From contig CAYXFU010000037.1 of assembly GCA_964464375.1 (NCBI GenBank), forward strand, positions 1 to 36,569: a DNA stretch of 36,569 bases, read 5' to 3'. Below the pieces are notes generated by a model. It saw only the letters and a program-made list of their open reading frames with translations, searched no databases and was not told the DNA's origin. Positions within the stretch are counted from its first letter, which is position 1, and each line of letters opens with the position of its first letter. Positions 9,989-18,187 of this stretch are shown piece by piece. Source of the stretch: CAIOZA01 sp964464375 (GTDB lineage Bacteria; Bacteroidota; Ignavibacteria; Kapaibacteriales; UBA2268). The translations under genes were made by a program, and so were the position numbers.

Positions 9989-10645
9989 TTATAAAGCTTT
10001 AACGTTTAGCCATGCAAAACCGTTTAATCTGGCGGTTATATTGTCTCCACTTGATATTTTTCCGACTCCATCCGGTGTTCCGGTAAAGATGCAATCCCCC
10101 GGATATAGAGTGAAAACTTTCGACAAATACTCAATCAGCATAGCCGGAATGCGTTCCATTTCGGATGTACTTCCCTTTTGTTTCATCACACCATTGACTT
10201 CCAGCTCAAGATTGAAATCCGGGATAGACGTGAACTGTTCAACAGGTATCACCTGAGAAATGGGAGCCGATGTGACGAAACCCTTCGCTATTGCCCATGG
10301 TTTTCCTTCAGTCTTGGCTTTTGACTGTACATCGCGCATAGTAACATCTATTCCAACAGCGTAACCTGCAATGTAATTAATTGCTTGTTCTGCTGATATA
10401 TTTATACATTCCTTGCCAATGACCACAACAAGCTCAACCTCGTGATGTACATTTTCTGACATCGCAGGCAGAAGAATCGTCCCACCATCAGGAATAATAG
10501 CCTGTGGTGGTTTAATAAATATGGATGGCTCTGCCGGAATAGCTGTACCCATTTCTTTAGCATGCTTAGAATAATTTGAAGCTACGCAAAACAAAGTGCC
10601 TGCCTTCATTGTCCGACCGTCAGAAAAATTCAAATCGTATATCAT
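9989..10645 (-). CDS. Fumarylacetoacetate hydrolase (FAH) family protein
   Basis: 218 residues, the usual length of the small single-domain FAH/acylpyruvase group. Conserved features are VASNYSKHAKEMG (about 21-33), the metal ligands in HHEVELVVVIG (about 67-77, Glu-x-Glu), GYAVGIDVTMRDVQ (about 93-106, Asp ligand), KGFVTSAPIS, and the C-terminal FTGTPDGVG. Members are Mg-dependent hydrolases, decarboxylases or isomerases acting on acylpyruvates or oxaloacetate-type compounds, in the cytosol. Substrate cannot be chosen from sequence; acylpyruvase or oxaloacetate tautomerase activity is plausible. The two lipoprotein genes downstream share its strand, but no functional link is obvious. Confidence 0.9.
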   Translation of the reverse strand: MIYDLNFSDGRTMKAGTLFCVASNYSKHAKEMGTAIPAEPSIFIKPPQAIIPDGGTILLPAMSENVHHEVELVVVIGKECINISAEQAINYIAGYAVGIDVTMRDVQSKAKTEGKPWAIAKGFVTSAPISQVIPVEQFTSIPDFNLELEVNGVMKQKGSTSEMERIPAMLIEYLSKVFTLYPGDCIFTGTPDGVGKISSGDNITARLNGFAWLNVKAL

Positions 10646-11301
10646 ATTTTATAAAATTCTTTTGTTAATGTGAACTGATACCGAAAAAATGAGACTGTTC
10701 CTTTGGAATATGACATTCCGAACAAAGTGTGGAATCTGGTTTTCATTCGTTTTCCTGGATTCTTCACTACACTTCGTTCCGTTCAGAATGACACTTTGAA
10801 CTTCTCCAACATTCGAAACAACATAGTATAATAATCTCATTATTTCAAGGTTTCATCAAAAATTCTACTAAAATTACGTGAAAAATAATAAATTAGCAAA
10901 TGATGTATAAACAAATCAATTCTATTGGCTTAGAACATTTTTTTTCGATACACTTAACCTTATGAAAAGCACGATCCAATCTAACAATCGGGCAAGTAAC
11001 ATATTTTTTAATAAGTTATTGGGTTGTGACACTATAATTTTTATTTGGAAATTGGAAATATTTAACTAATTTAGAATAAGCTAACTGACGCAAACTCCGA
11101 ACAACAGCAGCATGTTGAAAACTTAGAAGTTAGTATCTAAGCCATTTTAGGAGATTGTGGAAAACATTATTTTATATTATTTTTAAATTTTTGTTAAGTT
11201 CATTACCATGAATTTGGAACAATGTGAAATTCATTAAAAGTTAGCTCAGGAATTTAGTAATCCGCAATTATGAATAATAATATTAATATAGAAGAACAGT
11301 T
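10646..11301. other. Gene-free region upstream of the SIMPL gene
   Basis: 656 nt without a convincing gene. The first part holds a fold-back repeat (10711-10793, listed separately). The rest (about 10810-11301) is AT-rich, with no clear RNA, terminator or coding signal. It must contain the promoters for the minus-strand FAH operon and the plus-strand SIMPL gene. ATGAATTTGG near 11208 is close to, but not, a TAnnTTTG box. Confidence 0.5.
10711..10793. repeat. Fold-back (inverted) repeat element
   Basis: The left end TGACATTCCGAAC (10711-10723) pairs with GTTCAGAATGACA (10781-10793) at 11 of 13 positions. Inside, AAAGTGTGGAATC (10724-10736) faces GATTC and ACACTTCG on the right. Read on the minus strand, it begins GTCATTCTGAACGG and continues AACGAAG then GAAGAATCC, a pattern I recall from widespread intergenic repeats of Bacteroidota and relatives. 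A 63-codon open frame across it is a by-product of the repeat. Confidence 0.6.
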
Positions 11302-12048
11302 ATGAATGACAGTTCAAAAGATAATCGCATCGGCTTTTTGTGGTTAGGTGTCAGCTTAGCCGCAGGTTTGATTGTGGCTTCATTTATCTTGTCAGGGGCT
11401 CTGGTTAAGATAAAGAATGCTTCACAGTTTGTAACGGTAAAGGGTTATGCCGAGAAAAGCATTACTTCCGACCTTGGTGTCTGGAATGGTTCAGTTTCCG
11501 TTCGTGGTTTGGAATTATCAGGCTCTTACTCCAAACTTCAGGCAGATGTAGAAAAGCTAGTTAGATTTCTTGAGAACAAAGGTGTGAGCAGAGAAAAAAT
11601 AACTGTCGGATCAATTACAACTATGACGCTTTATAGAACTAATTCACAGGGAATTACTTCCGGTGAAGTGGGCGGTTATGTACTCGAGCAAAAGGTTAGT
11701 GTTACGCTTAATGATGTGAAGCTTACACAGGAAATAGCTAATCAGTCCACATCCCTTATTCAAAATGGTGTTGAGATTGCTTCACAGCCTCCACAATACT
11801 ATTACACCAAGTTGAACGACCTGAAGCTGGTCATGCTTGGTGAAGCGACAAAGGATGCTAAAGCCCGTGCAGAGATGATAGCAAAAAACAGCGGAAGTCA
11901 GGTCGGTACTTTGAAATCAGCTCAACAGGGTGTGTTTCAGATTACATCAACAAATTCTACAGATGTTTCGGACTATGGCGAATATGATTTAAGTTCAATA
12001 GTTAAAACTATTAAAGCAGTAGTAACAGTCGATTTCTTTGTAAAATAG
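11302..12048 (+). CDS. SIMPL domain-containing protein (DUF541)
   Basis: 248 residues. One N-terminal membrane segment or uncleaved signal (about 14-36, WLGVSLAAGLIVASFILSGA) precedes a SIMPL/DUF541 domain. The pattern VTVKGYAEKSITSDLGVWNGSVSVRG (about 48-73), then LVRFLENKGVSREKITVGSI, YVLEQKVSVTL, KDAKARAEMIAKNSG and the terminal VKTIKAVVTVDFFVK, is characteristic, including the A-x-x-R-A helix. The family includes BP26/OMP28 and forms periplasmic channel-like oligomers of uncertain role. It should be anchored in the inner membrane with the domain in the periplasm. The next gene, the RNR, begins 109 nt later and appears unrelated in function. Confidence 0.88.
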   Translation: MNDSSKDNRIGFLWLGVSLAAGLIVASFILSGALVKIKNASQFVTVKGYAEKSITSDLGVWNGSVSVRGLELSGSYSKLQADVEKLVRFLENKGVSREKITVGSITTMTLYRTNSQGITSGEVGGYVLEQKVSVTLNDVKLTQEIANQSTSLIQNGVEIASQPPQYYYTKLNDLKLVMLGEATKDAKARAEMIAKNSGSQVGTLKSAQQGVFQITSTNSTDVSDYGEYDLSSIVKTIKAVVTVDFFVK

Positions 12049-12100
12049 AGAACTAACTTTTTACTTACATTGTACTTAAGCGTAAGTTACTACGTCTCTA
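12046..12100 (+). terminator. Composite inverted repeat after the SIMPL gene (weak terminator?)
   Basis: Outer arms TAGAGA (12046-12051) and TCTCTA (12095-12100) enclose inner arms ACTTAC (12063-12068) and GTAAGT (12082-12087). The structure starts at the stop codon. There is no T run, so a rho-independent terminator is doubtful; mRNA end protection is an alternative. Confidence 0.3.
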
Positions 12101-12156
12101 TACTTTACAAAAAATTTAAAAAGCAATAATAACAAAATAAAATATATGGGGTTAAA

Positions 12157-15100
12157 ATGAAAATTGATAGAATATTCACGAAGGGTGTAAGCAGTCCTTT
12201 TGAATTATTTCAATTTACACACAGGTCATCTGTATTGAGGAATCCCAACGGTTCTGTGGTATTTCAGATGGATGATATTGAGGTGCCTGTGCAATGGTCA
12301 CAGATGGCAACAGATATCCTCGCTCAGAAATACTTCAGAAAAACCGGTGTTCCACAAGTTGACAAAAAGGGTAACGAATTAAAGGACGAAGACGGCAAAC
12401 CGGTTACTGGTGCCGAGAAGTCGCTCAAGCAGGTTGTTCATCGTCTTGCCGGGGCATGGAGATTTTGGGGAGAAACAAATAACTACTTCGACTCCGAAGA
12501 AGATGCGCAGAATTTCTACGATGAGCTCTGCTACATGCTTATGAATCAGATTGCGGCACCAAACTCGCCTCAGTGGTTCAATACGGGGTTACATTGGGCA
12601 TACGGCATAACTGGAAGCAAACAGGGACATTACTTTGTAAATCCTGAAACTAACCAACTGGAAAAATCACAGGATGCATATTCTCGTCCTCAACCACACG
12701 CATGCTTCATTCAGTCAGTTAGTGATGATTTGCTGAACGAAGGCGGAATATTCGATCTTGCTCTTCGCGAAGCAAGAATATTTAAGTTCGGTAGCGGAAC
12801 GGGAACAAACTTCTCAGCTTTGCGCGGCGAAGGTGAAATTCTATCGGGCGGAGGTAAAAGCTCAGGTCTGATGAGCTTCCTGAAGATATTCGATCGTGCC
12901 GCCGGTGCTATTAAATCCGGTGGAACAACACGCCGTGCCGCTAAGATGGTCATAGTTGATATCGATCATCCCGATGTTGAAGCTTTTATCGAATGGAAAG
13001 CAAAAGAAGAGGACAAAGTTGCTGCATTAGTTGCAGGTTCACGTATTAATTCAACTTTCTTGCAGGCTATCATCGACGAAGCAGTGCTTAATGGTACTGA
13101 CAGAATTAAGAACAAGAAATTAAATAACCTGATTCAGAAAGCGCTTCATCGCGGGCTACCCCTAAGTTATATTATCAGAACTCTCTCGCTTGTCGAACAA
13201 GGCTATACGGCACTTAAACTGGATGTTTACGACACTCATTACGAAAGTGAAGCCTACATCACGGTTAGTGGTCAGAACTCAAATAATACAATCAGAGTTA
13301 CCAATGACTTTATGAAAGCTGTAGAAAATGATGATTTCTGGGATCTGAAGTTCCGCACTAACGGGAAATCTTACAAGAAACTCAAAGCACGCGATCTATG
13401 GGAGAAAATTAGTCTCAGCAACTGGAAGAGTGCAGATCCGGGAATTCAGTTTGATACTACAATTAATGAATGGCATACATGCCCCACTTCAGGAAGAATT
13501 AACGCCAGCAATCCATGCAGTGAATATATGTTTCTCGACGATACAGCCTGCAACCTTGCAAGTTTGAACCTGATGAAATTCTGGGATGAGAAGAAAGGCA
13601 AATTCAATGTAGAGGAATTCGTTCATTCTGTCAAAATTTGGACTATGGTTCTCGAAATATCCGTTCTTATGGCTCAGTTCCCTTCACGTAAGGTCGCTCA
13701 GCTTAGCTATGATTTCCGTACACTCGGACTCGGCTATGCTAATCTTGGTACTTTACTGATGGTTAATGGAGTTCCATACGATTCACCGGAAGGTCTTGCC
13801 CTGGCTGCATCACTTACGGCTATAATGACAGGTGAATCCTATGCAACTTCTGCTGAAATGGCAAAAGAAATTGGAACTTTCCCAAGGTTTGAAGAAAACC
13901 GCGAAGATATGCTGCGCGTTATCAGAAATCACAAAAGAGCCGCTTACTTTGCTGATGATAGTGAATATGAAGGAATAACAATTAAACCGGTTGGCCTAAA
14001 CTCAAAGTACTGTAGTGATTACCTCACTGAAGCCGCTAAGAAAGCCTGGGACAGAGCTTATGAACTTGGTGATCAATATGGATACCGCAATGCTCAGGTG
14101 TCGGTTATAGCCCCAACTGGAACTATCGGTCTGGTTATGGATTGCGACACTACCGGTATTGAGCCTGACTTCGCTGTTGTTAAATTTAAGAAACTTGCAG
14201 GTGGCGGTTACTTCAAAATCGTTAATCAATCTGTTCAAATGGCTTTGGTCAAGCTGGGCTACAGCGACCGTCAGATTGAAGATATTGAGAAATACTGCAA
14301 AGGTCACGGAACACTTATCGGATGCCCGTCGATTAATCATAAGTCATTAAAAGAAAAGGGCTTCTATGACGAGAAACTCCGTGAAATTGAAAATCTGCTC
14401 GATAATGTTTTCGACATCAAATTTGCATTCAATAAATGGACTCTCGGTGAAGAATTCTGCAAAAAGCTTGGCTTCAGCGAGGATCAGCTTAATAGTATCA
14501 ACTTCGACATGCTCAAAGAGCTGAACTATTCAAAAGATGAAATCGAAAGTGCTAACAATTATGTTTGCGGTACCATGATGATGGAAGGTGCTCCACACAT
14601 CAAGGAACGTCATTTGCCTGTATTCGATACTGCAAACAAATGCGGCAAGAATGGCAAGAGATTTATTCCTTACATGGCTCACGTAAGAATGATGGCAGCT
14701 GCACAGCCATTTGTATCAGGAGCTATTTCCAAGACAGTTAACATGCCAAACGAAGCCAAGGTGCTCGAAATTGGCAATGTTTATGTTGAAAGCTGGAAAT
14801 TGATGCTCAAGGCAATTGCTGTTTACAGAGACGGATCAAAACTTTCACAGCCTCTAAGTTCATCGAGCACAGAAGGACTTGATGAAATCGTTATGCTTGG
14901 CGATGAGGATACTCTTGATGAGACTCTCGGACCAAAAGAAGTTCAGGAACAGATAGCAGAAAATCTATCTCATTATGCAATTAGACGAAAATTACCTAAG
15001 AAGAGAACAGGACACGTACGTGAAGCTTCAGTTGGCGGACACAAAGTCTTCCTCCGTACCGGCGAATATGAAGATGGTACACTTGGTGAAATCTTCATCG

Positions 15101-15672
15101 ATATGTACAAAGAAGGTGCTTCGTTCAAGGGTTTGATGAATTGCTTCGCTGTGCTTGCGTCTAAAGCTCTTCAGTATGGAATACCACTGGAAGAACTTGT
15201 TGATTCATTTACTTTCACACGATTTGAGCCGGCAGGGTACGTTGATGGACACGAATCAATCCGAACATCAACATCAATCCTGGATTACGTATTCAGATCC
15301 CTCGGATACGACTATTTGAACATAACTGATTTTGTTCACGTCAAAGCAGTAGATGAAATCTCAACCTCTTCTACCAAACCAAGTGCTTCATCTGAAGAAG
15401 AAAGCACACAGATTGGCAACGAAGTTGAATTTGATGCTCCGGTTGATTCAGAAGATGATGTGATGACTGACAACATTGATGAATACGACAGCATCTCAAT
15501 AGAATCGAACATCAGCCAGCAGAACGTTTCAATGAGGGTTCAGCAGGCAAATGCTGCACGTCAGATAGGCTACACGGGCGAACAATGTTCATCCTGCGGC
15601 TCTATCAGAGTGAAGCGCAATGGCAGCTGTACCGTATGTGAGGACTGCGGCACTACTACCGGATGTTCTTAG
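12157..15672 (+). CDS. nrdJ: Adenosylcobalamin-dependent (class II) ribonucleotide reductase
   Basis: 1171 residues, the long NrdJ type. It reduces ribonucleotides to deoxyribonucleotides using coenzyme B12 and needs no oxygen. Three catalytic cysteines can be placed: Cys183 in PHACFIQSVSDD, Cys454 in NASNPCSEYMF (thiyl radical) and Cys465 in TACNLASLNLM. The 454-465 spacing equals that of the Thermotoga enzyme (322-333). KFGSGTGTNFSALRGEGE and the phosphate-binding APTGTIGLVMDCDTTGIEPDF loop are intact. An acidic linker (about 1065-1130) leads to a CSSCG-x15-C-x2-C zinc-ribbon-like tail ending GCS, which probably re-reduces the active site. No intein and no frame break are present. No cobalamin riboswitch is visible in the 108-nt upstream gap. 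A strong terminator follows. Confidence 0.96.
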   Translation: MKIDRIFTKGVSSPFELFQFTHRSSVLRNPNGSVVFQMDDIEVPVQWSQMATDILAQKYFRKTGVPQVDKKGNELKDEDGKPVTGAEKSLKQVVHRLAGAWRFWGETNNYFDSEEDAQNFYDELCYMLMNQIAAPNSPQWFNTGLHWAYGITGSKQGHYFVNPETNQLEKSQDAYSRPQPHACFIQSVSDDLLNEGGIFDLALREARIFKFGSGTGTNFSALRGEGEILSGGGKSSGLMSFLKIFDRAAGAIKSGGTTRRAAKMVIVDIDHPDVEAFIEWKAKEEDKVAALVAGSRINSTFLQAIIDEAVLNGTDRIKNKKLNNLIQKALHRGLPLSYIIRTLSLVEQGYTALKLDVYDTHYESEAYITVSGQNSNNTIRVTNDFMKAVENDDFWDLKFRTNGKSYKKLKARDLWEKISLSNWKSADPGIQFDTTINEWHTCPTSGRINASNPCSEYMFLDDTACNLASLNLMKFWDEKKGKFNVEEFVHSVKIWTMVLEISVLMAQFPSRKVAQLSYDFRTLGLGYANLGTLLMVNGVPYDSPEGLALAASLTAIMTGESYATSAEMAKEIGTFPRFEENREDMLRVIRNHKRAAYFADDSEYEGITIKPVGLNSKYCSDYLTEAAKKAWDRAYELGDQYGYRNAQVSVIAPTGTIGLVMDCDTTGIEPDFAVVKFKKLAGGGYFKIVNQSVQMALVKLGYSDRQIEDIEKYCKGHGTLIGCPSINHKSLKEKGFYDEKLREIENLLDNVFDIKFAFNKWTLGEEFCKKLGFSEDQLNSINFDMLKELNYSKDEIESANNYVCGTMMMEGAPHIKERHLPVFDTANKCGKNGKRFIPYMAHVRMMAAAQPFVSGAISKTVNMPNEAKVLEIGNVYVESWKLMLKAIAVYRDGSKLSQPLSSSSTEGLDEIVMLGDEDTLDETLGPKEVQEQIAENLSHYAIRRKLPKKRTGHVREASVGGHKVFLRTGEYEDGTLGEIFIDMYKEGASFKGLMNCFAVLASKALQYGIPLEELVDSFTFTRFEPAGYVDGHESIRTSTSILDYVFRSLGYDYLNITDFVHVKAVDEISTSSTKPSASSEEESTQIGNEVEFDAPVDSEDDVMTDNIDEYDSISIESNISQQNVSMRVQQANAARQIGYTGEQCSSCGSIRVKRNGSCTVCEDCGTTTGCS

Positions 15673-15695
15673 ATACTTAAAATTACTGATTTATT

Positions 15696-15738
15696 AAAGC
15701 TGGACTCCACCTCAGAGGTTGAGTCCAGCTTTATTTTT
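15696..15738 (+). terminator. Rho-independent terminator of the RNR gene
   Basis: A 16-nt stem, AAAGCTGGACTCCACC (15696-15711) against GGTTGAGTCCAGCTTT (15717-15732), has one mismatch and a 5-nt loop. It is followed by ATTTTT. It lies 24 nt after the stop codon. Confidence 0.9.
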
Positions 15739-15890
15739 GCCTATCAAGTCTGAGAGAGAGCAGGTGCCGAATACAAGCAAATCGTATAATGCATTACTAA
15801 CTGACATGAAGCAAAACTGATCTTCAACTGGAATGATATACAGTAGGAAGAGTTAGAATAGATGCCTCCAGATTGCCTCAGTGAATTTAT

Positions 15891-15924
15891 TTTGTGCTGA
15901 TTGGGGATAAAGTTACTAATTTTG
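15891..15924 (+). promoter_or_regulatory. Candidate Bacteroidota-type promoter of the GT39-like gene
   Basis: TTTG (15891-15894), 22 nt, then TAATTTTG (15917-15924) fits the -33 TTTG / -7 TAnnTTTG pattern known for Bacteroidota. The start codon is 31 nt downstream. The same 22-nt spacing recurs upstream of the Kelch gene. Confidence 0.45.
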
Positions 15925-15954
15925 TAAAAATATTGTATTAATTTCAGAAAAAAG

Positions 15955-17574
15955 ATGGCAGAAAATAAATCAAGAAGAATATTAGAAATATTTGTTCTCA
16001 TTACGGGAGCAATATTATATCTTCTTACTATCGGATATAATATAAATATATATGACGAGGGAGTTGCCCTTGTAGGTGCGGAGAGAGTTGCGCATGGTGA
16101 AATGCCCTACCGTGATTTCTGGACGATGTATACACCATTAAGTTACTATATAAATGCTATCTGGATGAGCCTTACAGGATGGACTGTTATTTCATCGAGG
16201 ATTCTGGCTTCAATGTTCACTCTTGGTACATCTCTAATCATCTTTTTCTCGTTAAGAAGATATACATCGAACTTCATAGCATTAGCTGGGTATTTGTTTT
16301 CGATTGTCATGCTCTTTCTTTCATCGATTTATAGTCGTCCGGGAGCAATAGCACTATTTCTTGGTGCATTAGCTGTTTTTCTACTGATGTCGGCTCTTGA
16401 AACTGACTCTGCGAGGAAAATGAAAAGAGTGATTTTAACTGTTACAGCAGGTCTGTTGTCCGGACTGACTTTCCTGACTAAGCAGGATACAGGACTTTAT
16501 CTTATTTTTTCCATACTGCTTTCTGCTCTATTGCTGTGGGTCGCAAAGGTAAAGTATGGTTCGGAGTTTCCAAAGCTTGCAAATTATTCTCCAGCATTTT
16601 TACTTTATCTTTTGGGCGGTGTCATAATCATCATTGTTCCATTCGCAGTCTATTTTCTGCAAAGTGTTCCGTTTGTTGAATTGTACAATCAGCTCTACTA
16701 TACTCCATTGCATATATATCCTGCTTACCGTGAGCTGCCGGCACCATCGATCACAAAAGCTATCCAATCAGAAAGCTGGTCAATAATGCTTAGGGCAAAT
16801 TGGTTCATTCTCTACCGAATGATAATAGTAGTAACGATAAGTTATTTGATGGATTTCTTCAAAAAATCAAAAATCAATCATTTCCGCATTGATTCAGTAT
16901 TTATGCTGTTTTTCTCAGCATTTTCGCTGTTTTTATTCATGGTTTCATTTGTCCGTCCCGACGAAGAACACTTGCTTCCTTATTTCCTGATGGCTATTCC
17001 GATTATGTTCATTTCATTCTATGACGATCGCAAAAATCGAATCGTTAAATGGTTTGCCATCGTTGTACTGATTCTTATCGCCTCCATGCCTCTGGCAGTA
17101 AGAGGAAAGGCAATGTACGAGCTGTTTACCAGAGATAAGGTAACATCCGTTGGGAGTAGTCGTGCAAAGTTAATAAAAGTACCGATGGCTTGGGGAGAAA
17201 GTCTGAACAAAGCTGTAAAATTCATACAGGACAATACGAAGAAAGATGATAAAATATTTGTCTGCACCGAACGAAACGATAAACTTGTCTATAACGATGT
17301 GATGTTCTACTTCTTAGCCGAACGTCTTCCGGCAGTAAGATTTCACGAATTACATCCGGGAATATCAACAGAAGCACCACAACAGAAAGAAATGACCGAA
17401 TCAATCGATAAGAATAATGTGAAATTCATAGTCAGATTCTCAGGAAATTCAGATATGGAAGAGCCAAATAAGAGCAACGAATCCAGTAATGTCCATATCC
17501 TGGACAGCTACATCAATAACAATTATTTCCGGGTTGTTTCCTACGGAGATTATAGTGTGCTTATGAGGAAATAA
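15955..17574 (+). CDS. Integral membrane glycosyltransferase, GT39/ArnT-PMT-like
   Basis: 539 residues with about ten or more hydrophobic helices in the first 390 residues and a soluble C-terminal part (about 400-539). The first extracytoplasmic loop carries YDEGVALVGAERVAHGEMPYRDFW (about 30-53); an acidic pair here followed by a G-x-x-P-Y-x-D-F segment is the hallmark of the GT-C superfamily (PMT/ArnT/GT39, DUF2029-like). Such enzymes move a sugar from a polyprenyl-phosphate carrier to a protein or lipid outside the inner membrane. Acceptor and sugar are unknown. No genes flank it closely, so it seems to be transcribed alone from the promoter just upstream. Confidence 0.82.
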   Translation: MAENKSRRILEIFVLITGAILYLLTIGYNINIYDEGVALVGAERVAHGEMPYRDFWTMYTPLSYYINAIWMSLTGWTVISSRILASMFTLGTSLIIFFSLRRYTSNFIALAGYLFSIVMLFLSSIYSRPGAIALFLGALAVFLLMSALETDSARKMKRVILTVTAGLLSGLTFLTKQDTGLYLIFSILLSALLLWVAKVKYGSEFPKLANYSPAFLLYLLGGVIIIIVPFAVYFLQSVPFVELYNQLYYTPLHIYPAYRELPAPSITKAIQSESWSIMLRANWFILYRMIIVVTISYLMDFFKKSKINHFRIDSVFMLFFSAFSLFLFMVSFVRPDEEHLLPYFLMAIPIMFISFYDDRKNRIVKWFAIVVLILIASMPLAVRGKAMYELFTRDKVTSVGSSRAKLIKVPMAWGESLNKAVKFIQDNTKKDDKIFVCTERNDKLVYNDVMFYFLAERLPAVRFHELHPGISTEAPQQKEMTESIDKNNVKFIVRFSGNSDMEEPNKSNESSNVHILDSYINNNYFRVVSYGDYSVLMRK

Positions 17575-17798
17575 GTAAATGATCTCTCACATACCACAAA
17601 TCTAATCAGTAATTTTCGGCTCTGCCAAACAGATTCCGGAACATAATATCACAAGATTGATTGATTTAGAAATTATTTTATATCATTTAGCAAAAATTTA
17701 ATATCTTTTCCAATCTCAGTGCTCCATTTTTTCTGCAAATATTAACTTTTTTACCAAATATTTGAGTTTATCATTGAAAAATCAAAAATTTCTTATTA

Positions 17799-17944
17799 TT
17801 AGCTAGCTATTTTATTTGAAAGTCTCAATTTTCACCTCAAGCAGAGGAAAAATTTGAAAAACCACATATACACAGTTAGAGACAGCCGTTAGGCTACTAG
17901 GAAATAAATACCATAATATTATAACTATACATTAGCTAACTATT
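17799..17944. repeat. Pair of 13-nt direct repeats TTAGCTA(G/A)CTATT
   Basis: TTAGCTAGCTATT at 17799-17811 and TTAGCTAACTATT at 17932-17944 differ at one position and lie 133 nt apart. A related TTGCTAATAACTATC occurs at 18076-18090, overlapping the candidate promoter. They could be operator sites, but the AT-rich background makes chance similarity possible. Confidence 0.3.
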
Positions 17945-18074
17945 ATACAATGCTTATTGCAAATGTAGTTACCATATTATTTAATATTTAGTTTTTTGTA
18001 CGATATGAATGTATGCATGTTTTCGAGCTATTTTACATAAAGTAATGCAAAAATTAGCATTTACTAGTTATATT

Positions 18075-18108
18075 TTTGCTAATAACTATCTATTTTTATT
18101 TATATTTG
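18075..18108 (+). promoter_or_regulatory. Candidate Bacteroidota-type promoter of the Kelch gene
   Basis: TTTG (18075-18078), 22 nt, then TATATTTG (18101-18108) matches TTTG / TAnnTTTG. A transcript starting about 7 nt later would have a leader of about 70 nt before the ATG at 18188. Confidence 0.45.
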
Positions 18109-18177
18109 CTACCGATACCTTGAGTTGCATAATTATTTTCTTTTTATATTAGAATATCGGATACAATTAATACATTT

Positions 18178-18182
18178 AGGAG
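18178..18182 (+). promoter_or_regulatory. Ribosome binding site that decides the Kelch gene start
   Basis: AGGAG lies 5 nt before ATG 18188. It is one of the few strong Shine-Dalgarno sites in the window. It places the start at MKKLLYL rather than at the in-frame ATG 63 nt upstream, whose extension would spoil the signal peptide. Confidence 0.75.
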
Positions 18183-18187
18183 TGTTT

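Larger units (their letters stand above)
17575..18187. other. Gene-free AT-rich region upstream of the Kelch gene
   Basis: 613 nt with no open frame or RNA gene that I can support. It holds the near-identical 13-mers TTAGCTAGCTATT (17799-17811) and TTAGCTAACTATT (17932-17944), a small AGCC-GTTA-GGCT hairpin near 17884-17895, and a candidate promoter (18075-18108). The length and motifs suggest a regulatory leader for the downstream surface protein. Confidence 0.45.

Noticed and set aside
10649..10840. 63-codon minus-strand open frame
   Set aside because: It is a reading through the fold-back repeat; such frames recur wherever this repeat lies between genes.
12049..12156. Cobalamin riboswitch upstream of nrdJ
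   Set aside because: The 108-nt gap is too short and lacks a B12-box-like core; only a weak inverted repeat is visible.
12157..15672. Intein or frameshift in the long RNR gene
   Set aside because: The length and the extra segment near residues 285-380 match normal NrdJ proteins, and catalytic Cys spacing is as expected. No intein splice motifs were seen.
18125..18187. 21-residue N-terminal extension of the Kelch protein
   Set aside because: The AGGAG site and the signal peptide both place the start at 18188.
17575..18187. Possible tRNA or structured RNA gene
   Set aside because: No cloverleaf arms, CCA end or T-loop GTTCRAxTC were found; only small AT-rich hairpins occur.
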